64,000 bases of DNA from Lepidodermella squamata (Eukaryota > Gastrotricha). The notes below the pieces were generated by a model. It did not search any database and was not told where the DNA came from. It worked only from the letters and a program-made list of their open reading frames with translations. Below are positions 32,087 to 43,081 of this stretch, piece by piece. Numbering within the stretch: position 1 is the first letter of the stretch; each line of letters begins with the position of its first letter. Both the position numbers and the translations under genes were made by a program. Location of the stretch: positions 1,984,001 to 2,048,000 of the forward strand of contig JBLDXI010000004.1 of assembly GCA_047495785.1 (NCBI GenBank), in the 5' to 3' direction.

Positions 32087-32125
32087 GCGCACTTTGATCC
32101 TGCAAAACCGAAGTATAATGAAAAA

Positions 32126-32200
32126 AACCGGTTTTTTCACCGGTTTAAACCGGTTTATACCGGTGGGTGGTTTTTTCAACAAAAAAACCGGTCGGTATTA
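32126..32200. promoter_or_regulatory. Cluster of AACCGGTTT-type sites
   Basis: Within 75 bp there are at least five copies of ACCGG flanked by T/A runs (AAAACCGGTTTTTTCACCGG, TTTAAACCGGTTTATACCGG). AACCGGTT is the established Grainyhead consensus in animals. No adjacent gene supports a regulatory role, so this may be simple repeat DNA. Confidence 0.25.
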
Positions 32201-32448
32201 TACCCTGTCAGAAACTGAACTCGTTTCATGTACGCGAGAATAAGCTTTTGGTTTTGTTTAGACAGAAAAACTTTCTGGTCTGGTCTTGTAAAACTTGGTT
32301 TAGATTTAAACCGCTTCAAGAATACCACCCAATGTACTCTTGCATGCAATTGGATCTAGGATTCGTATTCGGCAATCAGAGCGGCGCGGGATAATTTTAG
32401 TATTAAAGACTGACAACTGAGCAAACATAAGCCGATTTTCGTAATATA

Positions 32449-33662
32449 CCGTAACGCGCCCTAAATTTGGACACCCCAAATTTGGACACTTTGAGCTGTA
32501 GCCCCAAATATCAATGTGTGCATAACTGATAGAAATTTAAGAATTTCACTGAAAAATAGCTCCCTTCATGGGCTTTCCAACGGTACCAAATTTGCCAATA
32601 CTTTCATATACTATCGATTTGCGAAAAATCGCCGAAGCTCGATCACTCTCGAAGAAGTTTTGGGACCCCCCTTGCCAAATGCTCACCTGTGAACGGTTGG
32701 GGCTGAAAATTGTTTAGCATATAGGGATTTACCTAAACTAAATCCTGTAAAAAAATCTCGGCAGATGGACGAGATAATTTTGATACAGGTGACTTTGAAT
32801 TTAGCCTCTAAATTTGGACACTTTTAATGATATTTTTATCTCTATGCATATGCAAATGAAATGCTTTTTATCAGTTTTTGAACAGAATGGCAACGCATTG
32901 ATGGAACCTTGGAATTAGCTTAATGACTCTTGGCCTAGGCTCTGCTTTCATCATTTTGGCTGGAGAGCATAGAGAATAATAGTGAATCCGAAAACAAATC
33001 CGACGGCGCCCAATCTTTAATTAGAAAGATGAACAGCAGGTACCATGGGACAAATGACAGTTCACTTTCGGTAAAGATCAATGGTTCAGCGATAAAGAAA
33101 CTCCATTCAAACCTCAACCCGTGGTTCAACCTCAAACTGATATCCCTGCGTCTACTTTCATAAGTCCTAAGGCTAAATTGTCAAGGCTAAGGCTAAGTCC
33201 TTCAGAGACATTTTAACCTGATTTATCATGCTTTGAGAAAAGCCATGGTCCTTTTAACGGTATTAAGAGCCTGGTGTATGGTTGGTATAGCGTACATCTG
33301 CATTAAATCCATATCAAATCTGACGATGAGTGAATCCTATCGGTAGCATTATTTTAGTTTCAAGTCGCTACTAAATCGCCTTTAAAAACACAAAAAAATT
33401 GCGCAACAAGGAATACAATTTGTGTAAGGTCTAATTAGCATACGCAAATGAGGTGTCCAAATTTGGGAACGAGTGTCCAAATTTAGAGGTTTCTTTACCT
33501 ATTTTTTAAAAATCAAGGTGAGCTCCTAAATTCTCCAAAATTTGCCTGCCGATCCAAATTCCTCGGGCGGAGGTTTGGCTATTTTTTTCTATTTTTTTAG
33601 ACGAAAACCGAATTTTTTAAAATTAAAAAAGGTGTTTTGTCCAAAGTTAGGACCCGTTACGG
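32449..33662. mobile_element. 1214-bp Tc1/mariner-like non-autonomous element (TA duplication)
   Basis: The termini CCGTAACGCGCCCTAAATTTGGAC and GTCCAAAGTTAGGACCCGTTACGG are imperfect inverted repeats flanked by TA on both sides (32447-32448 and 33663-33664). AAATTTGGACAC words recur inside both ends (32463-32490, 32808-32822, 33451-33485). No transposase frame. Confidence 0.65.
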
Positions 33663-33961
33663 TAGTTCTTTTGAAATTGCCATTTTCAAAATTCGGTCAA
33701 AATTGACCAACATTGGTGCCAGGAATTATTTTATTGATTCTGACAGCCAGCAAAATTCTTTTCCCGATCAACTATTTTACGAAAATTTAGAAGACTAACC
33801 ACTTGGTGAAATCGGCCTTTGAAATCGATACTTTTTCCAATGCAAGTATGCGAGAGCTCACTCGTTACAAGAGCGAGAAAAGTAAACAACCACGCTCAGT
33901 AATCCCTAACATCGGATGCAATATTACGCTTTGTGTAACCCGGTAAGAAGTCGACCGTGAC

Positions 33962-34954
33962 CATAGAGCTAGTTTTAAGATAGAGGTCCTACTCCTGACA
34001 AAGCCTGCAAACGCCATGGGCGCCAGATGTTGTGATGAATCAGCATCGATGGTTGGAAAAGTAAACAAATCGGGTGATTTTTCGATTCCAGATATCTCAT
34101 TCACGGAAATTTCCTTGATGGAAAGTTTGGTGGTACCTGATATTGCTTGAAATGCTGATCATCACTATTATTTTTTCAAAATTTTTGGAGCAATGTAAAG
34201 CAGTGAAATCAAGAAAACTTAATTTTTGATTTCAAATATATCACCATGAACTAATCAGTAAATCGAAATTGAAGCATATTTATAAAAGGGTGGGTAGTTC
34301 TAATCAAGCTCTACATTTTGATGCTTGGAGCGAGCTTGGACGATTTTTTCCTGATTTCCTATAATTTTATAAATTATTCTGCTTGGTTTTTTACATTATA
34401 AAGATCGAGACTCTCGCTGGATTCCGTCCAGAATCTTTGTTGACAGCACGTGCGCCACGTGCACACGTGGTGTGGCTGGATCGGCTGGATCGAGCTCAGA
34501 GCTGGAACGGAGTTCCAATATAGTGAAAAACCATTCATTCAAGCAATAAAAAATTCCAGAAAATCAGAAAAAATTCTTCCAAGCTCGCTCCAAGCATCAA
34601 AATGTAGAGCTTCATCAGAATTACCTCGTCCATTAAAAATACCCTTCAATTTCGCTGCCTTTATGGCAGTTGTCATGTTTTATTGATTGATCAATTTTCT
34701 TTTTATGCGATTTTCCCCATTTCAAAAATCATTAAAATATTTAAAAAATATTCAATGTGTTCGTCTTTGCAAGAGCTATCTCGAACCGCCGGAAGTGATT
34801 GATGTTGATTAATCGTTAGCGAATAATGAGCGATCGAAAAATCACCCGATTTGTTTACTTTTCCAACCATCGATGCTGATTCATCACAACATCTGGCGCC
34901 CATGGCGTTTGCAGGCTTTGTCAGGAGTAGGACCTCTATCTTAAAACTAGCTCT
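33962..34954. mobile_element. Nested foldback element (about 1 kb)
   Basis: The outer arms of about 125 bp (33962-34087 and 34828-34954) are essentially identical in inverted orientation, from CATAGAGCTAGTTTTAAGAT to AAATCGGGTGATTTTTCGAT. A second inner pair (about 34307-34342 and 34577-34608, CTCTACATTTTGATGCTTGG) gives a hairpin within the hairpin. No coding sequence and no clear target duplication. Confidence 0.65.
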
Positions 34955-35267
34955 ATGCCGGCAACATAGCGCGGCTCCACTCGACTTACATATCTACGGT
35001 TCACCGACGTGTTAGCGCGATTCCTGTAGCCGACACAGTACTTAGCTGATGTTGCGCATGATGGTTCATCATCCGGAACCAACACGGCCTCGAAAAACAA
35101 CCCATCCTTGATAGTATATAAACCCTGTTAATAATGTTGTCAGATACACAAGTTAGGTAGGTGTTTATAGTATAATAAATCCTGTCAGTTGTTGGAATCC
35201 GCTGTCTCTTGCCTCGACCATTCGAACCCGTTACATTTGTGGGAACTGTAAGTTTCCGATGTTGTAT

Positions 35268-36028
35268 TAGAGCACTGCTTCTAATTTTACAATGCAAATC
35301 GCACTATTTCTAATTTTGAGTTTTTCCACTTAGAACGCGTGCGTTTTTCTAATTAGCGAATTAGAACACGTGCGTTTGATTTTTATTATAGTGCGCGCAT
35401 TTTTCTCATTCATAAAACAGCAACGCATTTTTACGCACAGCAATAATTTTATTTCTACTGCACACACAAAAACGCTGTAAATAACCGAGGCGAAAGCCGA
35501 GGTTACAAAAGGCGAGCGCAGCGATGCCTCTAAATAAAACGAGGCGAAGCCGAGTCTAGTTGTGGAAGGCGAGTGAAGCGAGCCTGAATGAGACGGTGAA
35601 ACGAGTCGAAACAAGAGTGGAACGAGGCGCAACCGAGTGTAACGAGTGCGGAGACGAGTTTCAACGTTTTCCACTTGTCACTTTTCTGACGGCTGTTTAT
35701 TGAACGTAGTATCGCCAAGCAAGAAACTCATTCATAGCGCGGCGAGTGCAAAATTATTGCTCTCAATAAAACACTCACACGCACATAATTACGCACACAC
35801 CAGTGTTAGCAATAATGCGAGCTTTGCAAAACTAGCACGAATCTCGCATTGATAGTTGCAGCGATTTCAGTAAATTGGCATCGCTCTATAACGTGGTAGT
35901 GCTTACGCTGAGCTGGGAATGTTCGGCAAGGTACTAGTTGACGCACACTTGAAGCAGGAAATGTGATTAAAATGAGGTGTAAAAACTCGTACTTATTAGT
36001 CCCTGAAAATTAGAAGCCGTGCTCTAAT
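35268..36028. mobile_element. Inverted-repeat element rich in GCGAAGCCGAG words
   Basis: TTAGAGCACTGCTTCTAATTTTAC-type sequence near 35268 is mirrored by AAAATTAGAAGCCGTGCTCTAA ending near 36028. The interior contains many GAGGCGAAGCCGAG/GCGAGTGAAGCGAGC words (35485-35650). A further related end, GGTGCTCTAAAA, lies near 36200. Ends and duplication (possibly TA) are not certain. Confidence 0.45.
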
Positions 36029-36451
36029 AATATTAGATCACTCGTTTAGATCCTAATCTCGAAAACGCTCCCTCTCGTAAACTTCGACTCATGAAAAAAT
36101 CGCGCTCCACTCGGCTGCGCCTCGTTCCGCTTGCTCGTTTTTCACTCGTCTTCGTTTACTCGAAATTATTACGCGTTTTCTCGATTAGAATCTAAACTCG
36201 GTGCTCTAAAATATATTATAATTATTATTGTCTATGCTTTCGACATTGAAACCGCAGATTTCCTCGGTGCAGCGCGGTAGCAACAGCACGTATTCATAGG
36301 TGTCAGGGAAACATAATAAAAAACATGCTGCTGAATCGGCACAGACACTCAGAACTCAGAGTGAATATAAAAAGGAGCGATTTTTCTTTGCGCTTGTTTT
36401 GCAAACATTAGCGAATAGAAGAAATGAGTTATTTGAGTGATTCCGCTGGTT

Positions 36452-37327
36452 TCAACAAGACGACTTTGCTCGACTTGCTCCTCTCGACCTCAGCAAATCG
36501 GCCACACCGGTGCGGTCGTTGCAAATCGCATAATCAAGAGCCGTTTTGCCTTCTGCATTCGTGACATCCTTAATTACACCTCTATCAAGCAACAGTCGAG
36601 CTACTTCGACTTGCCCATTCACAGCCGCATTCATCAACGCCGTCTCGCCATTGTTTTCCTTGGCCTCGATGGCAGCGTTGCGATCCAGCAACAGTCGAGC
36701 TACTTCGACTTGCCCCCACCCAGCCGCAACCATCAACGCCGTGCTGCCACCGTTATTCTTGGCCTCGATGGCAGCGTTGCGATCCAGCAACAGTCGAGCT
36801 ACTTCGACTTGCCCCCGCGCAGCCGCAATCATCAACGCCGTCAGACCATCCTTATTATTGGCCTCGATGGCAGCGTTGCGATCTAGCAACAGTCCAGCTA
36901 CTTCGACTTGCCCTTTCTCAGCCGCATACATCAACGCCGTCAGACCATCCTTATCCTTGGCCTCGATGGCAGTGTTGCGATCCAGCAACAGTCGAGCTAC
37001 TTCGACTTGCCCTTTCTCAGCCGCCAACATCAACGCCGTCCTGTTATAGTAATTTTCCTTTAAATTCACATCGGCTCCACGATCGACAAACAGCTGAGCG
37101 ATCTGCAATCGCTGGTCGGATCGTGTCTGATTGCACGTAACACTGAGCAGCAGGGTGCTATTTTTCACAAAATACCAATTACCACAGTAAATCTCATTTG
37201 GGTTGCGCCAGTTCGGCTCGAATTTGCCGCCAGTGGATTCGTCAATCTCTGCAACGAGTTGCCGTACCTGCGCCACGTCGCCCGTCTTGGCTGTTGCATT
37301 CCACAACTGTTCGTACACTTCACGGAC
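36452..37327 (-). CDS. Ankyrin-repeat terminal exon of protease unit B
   Basis: An 876-nt exon opening exactly at TTTAAATTTAG|GTC with VREVYEQLWNATAKTGDVAQ, and no ATG at its start. A family-specific amino part (STGGKFEPNWRNPNEIYCGN) precedes six ankyrin turns, each with TALM...AAxxGQVEVARLLLDRNAAIEAK, and the tail LRSRGASRAKSSC. Successive repeats are nearly identical at DNA level, suggesting internal homogenisation. The phase-0 start matches the phase-0 donor at 39235 of protease unit B; joined, the product would be about 791 residues. Ankyrin stacks bind proteins. A separate short gene with an unseen 5' exon is the alternative. Confidence 0.78.
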   Translation of the reverse strand, partial: VREVYEQLWNATAKTGDVAQVRQLVAEIDESTGGKFEPNWRNPNEIYCGNWYFVKNSTLLLSVTCNQTRSDQRLQIAQLFVDRGADVNLKENYYNRTALMLAAEKGQVEVARLLLDRNTAIEAKDKDGLTALMYAAEKGQVEVAGLLLDRNAAIEANNKDGLTALMIAAARGQVEVARLLLDRNAAIEAKNNGGSTALMVAAGWGQVEVARLLLDRNAAIEAKENNGETALMNAAVNGQVEVARLLLDRGVIKDVTNAEGKTALDYAICNDRTGVADLLRSRGASRAKSSC

Positions 37328-39234
37328 CTAAATTTAAAAAGACATTAGAAAAATGACGCAATAGAAAATAGATAAAAAAGACTGCGTAAATAATCCACTA
37401 CATATTTAGCATACTTATTAATCATTACTAGCATAACAGACGCCCTGGTATCTATCGAAAATCGAAAAACTCGGAAAGGCTATGCAGGCGACAACGCCAC
37501 ACGAGATGCGAACAATGGTCAGCGAGGCGAACGTTAAGCTTAGCACGCATGCTCCCGTTAAGTCCCGCTACTTCTCTCACTGATATGCATGTGCATATCC
37601 TTCCGCGCCAAACGAAATTTGTTAAATCGGTATTGCGGCATAAAAACTGCTTTTGATTGACCATCCATTTCATTGTTTTAAGCTAATAATCACCACTAAA
37701 GAAAAGGGAACAACACGGCGAAAGGCGGCTAATGTAGACAATTCAGCCAATTAAAGTAGTAAGACAATTGCTAAGTAAGGCACTTGGTTTCAATAAAATC
37801 TCGAGAAATCGATTGAGATACAGCATGAAAACTGAAAATTATAATGAGCTACTATTCACTCATCATTGGCTTGCATCAGATAGATCTCCTCAGCTTCAAT
37901 GAATTCATCGTGTTCTCCTACAACACATTCACATCTTTGGCAGAGCTTTGGATTTGATTTAATTTGATTTACCGCTTAAATCACGGGCCTCCTTCAATTA
38001 ATCAAGATCAATCGTTGTCCCACGCTGGTACGGGACTAAATCAATCAAATCAAATCATGAAATAGGGAACCTTAAGACCATTAAATTAAGACCTTGAGGC
38101 CATTAAATTCGTTTAGCGTTTGAATACCGTATTTTATTGAATAGTATCTTGGGTTATCATTTTTTCCGAACACGAAAAGTAGTTAAAATATCGGGCAATT
38201 ATTCGAGGAGGCTTTTGTTTAAGGCAAGCTATTATTTATTCTAAAACGTGAAATCACTTCAACCGACATTTTTAGTCATCAGCTTGAATATATTCCTCAT
38301 TGTCAAAGTAATTAAGCTTGAATCACTGTAGTTACCGTCCTCGTTTTCGCAGTTTCTCTTCTCTACGTCCCAATTCTTTCCTTGAGCTGATCACACGAGA
38401 CACTAGACCTATGTGGTATGTGGCTATTATTTACCTCTGGACCCAATATTGGATGCATTTTTGGGGCTATTTTTGTTTTCGGAGACAGCTTTTTGCAAAG
38501 CTTCGAGCGACTGCGAAGTGAATTTGACGGAACAGCCCAATTTGCACTTGCATTTTGTCAGCTGAGCTACGGTTTCGAATAACCAACCCTGTTTACTTCA
38601 AACTAATTCCTCTCTAACGTGCGTAACTCCCAATCTCAATCGTTTGGTCTCTTCAATGAACCAGCGGTTCTGTCGATTTGGACGTATAGGGATTACATTC
38701 CAGAAATCTTTTTGATCAGCTTTACGAAGTATTTCATCTTTCAACGTGTACTCGTTTTCGCGACTGAAAGCCCACTCTCCCTGCTACAACAATGTCGACT
38801 AATGGCTTGCAGTATTCGCCAGTCACATCGAAAATCGTCGAAAAACATGTAACATCTGCGGTGAGGCGCCTCGAAATCACATACTGCTGATCATAGAAAT
38901 TTACCATTTGCTAACTGTTCATAACAATTTGCAATTTGCAGTTGACCGGAATAGATGCTTCACGGGGTTAATCAAACCGGAGCTATTTCCCACAATCATT
39001 TCGGAAACTCGAATAAGCAAATGAAGCAAAGTGCGAAGAGAACATTTCGCAAACAGTGGCGCTTCGCTCTTAGCAGCAGTCTTCCGTTTGGCATAACCAA
39101 TCATCTTGATTTGTTGAAAATTACTGGAATGAAGCTGGAAGATCTCGTGTTCTTTTTACTCTGATTTCACATTCCACTATTGTAACACTATGTCGACTTA
39201 ACCTACGACTAGTTTAATTTAGTGGAAAACTTAC
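37328..39234 (-). other. Presumed long intron of unit B between CCP and ankyrin exons
   Basis: No conserved exon shared with the matching intervals of units A (9740-10797) and C (57768-59258) was recognised. Short open frames here (for example near 38318-38521 and 38919-39164) lack gene features. Weak inverted TTTGATTTGATT words lie near 37950-38060. Confidence 0.45.
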
Positions 39235-41012
39235 AGGTCTTCGTTGACTCGAGACGCAGGAACCAGGCTGGGACCAGGTTGCGTTCAAGAGGCACGATAC
39301 GGCAGCATTTCCTCGGAGCTCGAAATTCTGGTTGCATGATATGGATCGAGTGGCTCCGACGCTCGTCAGACCAGGAGATACACCGCCATTTTGTATCGTA
39401 GGCGGCTGTCCACAAACTTTATACGGTAATTTGTTAGAAGAATCAACAGTGAGTGGAAAATGAGTCACCTGCTGCTTCACAGCTACCAGTCGCAGACCAG
39501 CTGCCGTTTGCTTGGCACTCACTTGTTCCCTGGCCAACGAGTTTGAAGCCCGGATTGCAGACCAACGTCATTGTGGACAAGTACGCTGTCGATCTGTTGG
39601 AGCTCGTCAAATATCCATTACTTATTACAGTAGCGGGGCCACAGTCTTAATTATACTTATGGAGAATCAGTTTAGAAGAGTCGCTATTACTTACTTAATG
39701 GGTTACACCTGCCATTTATCACCGGTCGAAATGGAGGAAAACACGAAGCAATCGAGACAGAAGACGAATAGGTGTAACCAGCGTTGCATTTCACGCTAAC
39801 AGCCCCTCCTCTTTCCACTGCAGCTCCAGGCCTCAGAACTGCGCCAGTATCTTCTGATGTTTCAGGATCCACTCGGGTCACAAATCCCGCCGACACGTTA
39901 GGCACGGGACAAGACTGCTCCGGAGTACTCACGGTAGTCTGGCTTCGAACATCTGTGTTGCCGGAAATCCAATCGAGAACCTTGCAGACTCTGCTGTAGA
40001 TGCCAGGAGTGTATCCGTTGCAGGACTCATCGCCGTTAGAAATAATGCCGAGAAGGTAAGTCTGCCTCGATTTCAAACACATGAGAGGCCCACCAGAATC
40101 CCCGAAGCAAACATCGCTGTCATCGGCGGCGAAACACATCTTCGAGTCGGTGATGGTGACCGCGTCAGAGCGGCCTCGCGAATATTCCATTGAGCAGTTT
40201 CGGTACGATCGAACTTGAAGATCCAGCTTCCTCGGGATTTCAGATAGTCTGGCTAAAATACAAGAGAGCGATTAGTAAAGACATCAGGATGGAATGGTGT
40301 TAAATTACGAAACATACTGTATGCAAAGTGACCCCAGCCAACTGCAACTGCTGAATCGCATCCGTCGATCGAATTCGCAGTGACAGAGTTGGCCCGGCAC
40401 ATGGTTGCTGCGTCGGGCAAACAAATCGGTTTGATCTGCTGCGAGAATCTGGGAACGGGTGTCGTCAGGCGCAGAAGAGCGAAATCAAAGTCGTAGAAAT
40501 TCTGACTCCCTTTGTAAAGCGGATGCACCAATGGAGGCAGCGACACGAGAGATTCGTAAGAGCCCGTCTCAGACCGGAAACTGATATTGTGGCGACCTAG
40601 TAGGGCTTTGATCCTAGGCACAGATAAGAGATTAGACCATCAAACAGGGCAAAACAACGGGAAAATCTTACAAAATCGGAGTTTCTCCGGCATCCCAAAC
40701 ACAATGAGCAGCTGTAATCAGCCATTGCCTCGAGATGAGAGAAGCTCCGCAGTACGAAGCTGATGTTTCACCGTTTTTGTACATTTCAAGAAAGACCTAT
40801 GGCGACATCCTGTTTGTGTTAAATTGCATTAACATTGAATTGAAACAAACCAGCCATGGGTAGTCGTTTGGTCCTGCTGGATGGCTGCCAGGGCCTCGCG
40901 ATTTCGCCATAGCCGTGGGGTTTACAGCACCACATTCGGCATTGTCTTGAGCAAAGACTACTCCGGATACCAGCCCAAGGAAGGCAATTATCCTAGCTAT
41001 AACAAGGTGCAT
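39235..41012 (-). CDS. Unit B: secreted trypsin-like serine protease with three C-terminal CCP/sushi modules
   Basis: Six exons (minus): 40851-41012, 40672-40796, 40318-40613, 39695-40252, 39469-39645 and 39235-39416; 1500 nt, in frame, with the same phases as units A and C. The signal peptide is MHLVIARIIAFLGLVSGVVF-A. The catalytic histidine (LITAAHC), aspartate (DFALLRL) and serine (DSDVCFGDSGGP) are all intact, with the specificity aspartate for Lys/Arg. The R-IVGG activation site is replaced by AKSRGPGSHPAGPNDYPWL. Introns are far shorter than in unit A (65 bp between exons 3 and 4). Three CCP modules end in SQPGSCVSSQRRP at a CCT|GTAAGT donor, so a further exon is needed; the ankyrin exon at 36452-37327 is in phase. 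It is likely secreted. Confidence 0.85.
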
Positions 41013-41261
41013 TTTGTCAATTGCACAAGAAATTCTGAGGTAGAGCTACTAAAATGGCTTGATAAAACCTTCTTCGTGCGCGCATAAACGTGCAGCTTTC
41101 TCTTTAAAGAGTATGTTTCTATTATTATGAAGTTTTTATTCGTGTTTACATCTCTGTTTGTAGTTTGTAATAACATGATGAGATACATGTAAGATTTCAA
41201 AGCGGAGAATACTCTGCGGCTAGGTTTGAAACATCCTGCATCCTGTTAAAATAACCTAATG

Positions 41262-41385
41262 TAACGGCCAGGTCTGCGTATTACTAGAAATTATTCTGTC
41301 CGCCTTCATCAAACCGCTTAAGCCTGGGTCAAACTTTTCGTGGCTGGGCGCCAAGTGGCGGGCATTTACTATCCTCATTAAGGCA
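41262..41385 (+). pseudogene. Fragment of a 7TM receptor gene (TM7 end)
   Basis: It reads LEIILSAFIKPLKPGSNFSW, then GAKWRAFTIL, matching the last helix and tail of 7TM-1 (ILSAIIKTLKPGF, later VKWRALTML). No upstream helices are attached. It is a leftover of a duplicated receptor gene. Confidence 0.7.
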
Positions 41386-41499
41386 TCTCGAAAACAACAT
41401 GGGCCAGCAAAAATTGTGCCCACTAATAATATGCTTTAGTAACGAATAAAGAAGGACTAATTTTCACACGTTGTTTTTTCTCTCAATTTTTTGTTTCTC

Positions 41500-42011
41500 T
41501 TACAGGGACAACATTTGTTTCGTGCTTTGAGCAGTCGAGAAAGTCCAGTATGCGAAAGCCTTCGTGTCGTTGTTCAACTTGGTTCCTCGAAGCGTGCTAG
41601 CGCGGTCTGGAAGTTCTTTACTCACCAGCCGTAGAGAAGTTGTTTTTCACCACTCGATAGTGTTCCTATTTTCTCTTCATGGAAATCGAACTTAGTTTCA
41701 TCTGACGCGGAAATTGTACGTCGCCTTTCCTGGGATTGCTAATACTCACCTGCGCTAAAGTGTCAGTTCTCACTGATTTGGCAGTTTTCTAGATGTATTG
41801 TCTAGTGTACTCTGATCCTGTCGACAGCCTGGTCGTAGCCCTTGCTTACTTTCTTTTCGCGTCTCAGGCCGCCTGCTCAGGCCTGGCGTACAACTACTGG
41901 AAGATTTTCCAAACTATCCGGGCCCCTCGTCTCAGATTGTTGGTTGTTGGTCCCAGTAGCCGCAGAACTCTCACTGAGGCTAATTCACAGGTCAACACTT
42001 TACATTTATGA
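41500..42011 (+). pseudogene. Truncated 7TM receptor pseudogene
   Basis: From about 41815 it reads DPVDSLVVALAYFLFASQAA, then CSGLAYNYWKIFQTIRAPRL, the TM5 segment of the family. It jumps directly to VGPSSRRTLTEANSQ, the cytoplasmic tail of 7TM-2. TM6 and TM7 are deleted and there is no exon 1. Upstream sequence at about 41590-41720 resembles the region before 7TM-2 (about 47040-47150), so promoter-proximal DNA was duplicated too. Confidence 0.75.
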
Positions 42012-43081
42012 CTTCTATTTTGATGATTGAATATTTCAACTATGACTCGCTTTTTCCCGTTCATTACTAACAAACCGTTGTGAATTTTACGAAAAGTAGG
42101 ACAGCAATTCATATCGCCAATCATCTGATAACGAGGAATCGAATTTAATGCGAATTTAGTAAAATCGGGGAGAAGGGAGAAACTGCGTCTGGGTTGCTCT
42201 CAGCTTTCCGCCGCCCGAGCACCCTCACGAAAACAGGAAGGTGAAATTTCACTGCGAAGTAGATGCTTCGGTCTTTTCATGTGGCTAATGCTTTCTAGAC
42301 ATCGAAACAGTAGTTAATGTAAATGAGCTTGGCTGCTGGCTAGACTCAATACTCCAAGAAGTGAAGCCAGTGTGCGAACGAAAAGGGGCCTCGAGAGGTC
42401 CAGGCGAGAAAACCCGAAAAAAACCAAATTTGTCCGAAAATTACTGAAATTACCCCTGGATCGAGAAACATGATCATACACACGCATGTTTGTGTCACGG
42501 CAAGTCTTTGTTATGCCTAAATAGAGCAGCATAATAGCAATAGCTTTCATGGTCAACTGTTGAGAGGAAGACCGACTTCACAAAATTCAGCGGAAATCAT
42601 TTGCTGTAAACAGAATGAAAACTCAGTATGTGTATCTCGGCGCCATTTCGGGGAAGTTGTTTTTTGGTTGGGCCTTTCTGCAACTGACGCCTTCCTTTTG
42701 AAACGTGGATTACTTAGCCCACTGCCAAACTGGTGACAGATGATGATGATGATGAGTTATTCAACGACGCCAACGATATCATCTTGCACTTTATGAATAC
42801 CTTCAGCAGAGCTGCGATTGATTATAGTTTTAGTTGTATGCAATCAAGAATATGTGTAGTTTCCTTCAAAGTTTACCGTCCTTCAAGTTTCCTTCAGGCT
42901 CAACATGTACCGCTATTAAAACTACGTTGAGAAGTGGGTGGACATCTTCCGGTCGTTCGCCAGCAAAAACAGTGTCAAAACTGGGGAGGGGCACCTTGAA
43001 GCAAATTGATGCTCGAAGCAACTTCCTTTCCTGTCGACTTGTTCTCGAAATATTTGTGTTTAAAAAGAGTCAATCCATCGA
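42012..43081. other. Intergenic interval upstream of 7TM-1
   Basis: No coding sequence recognised. A short (ATG)n patch, GATGATGATGATGAG, lies at about 42739-42756. No core promoter could be assigned. Confidence 0.35.
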
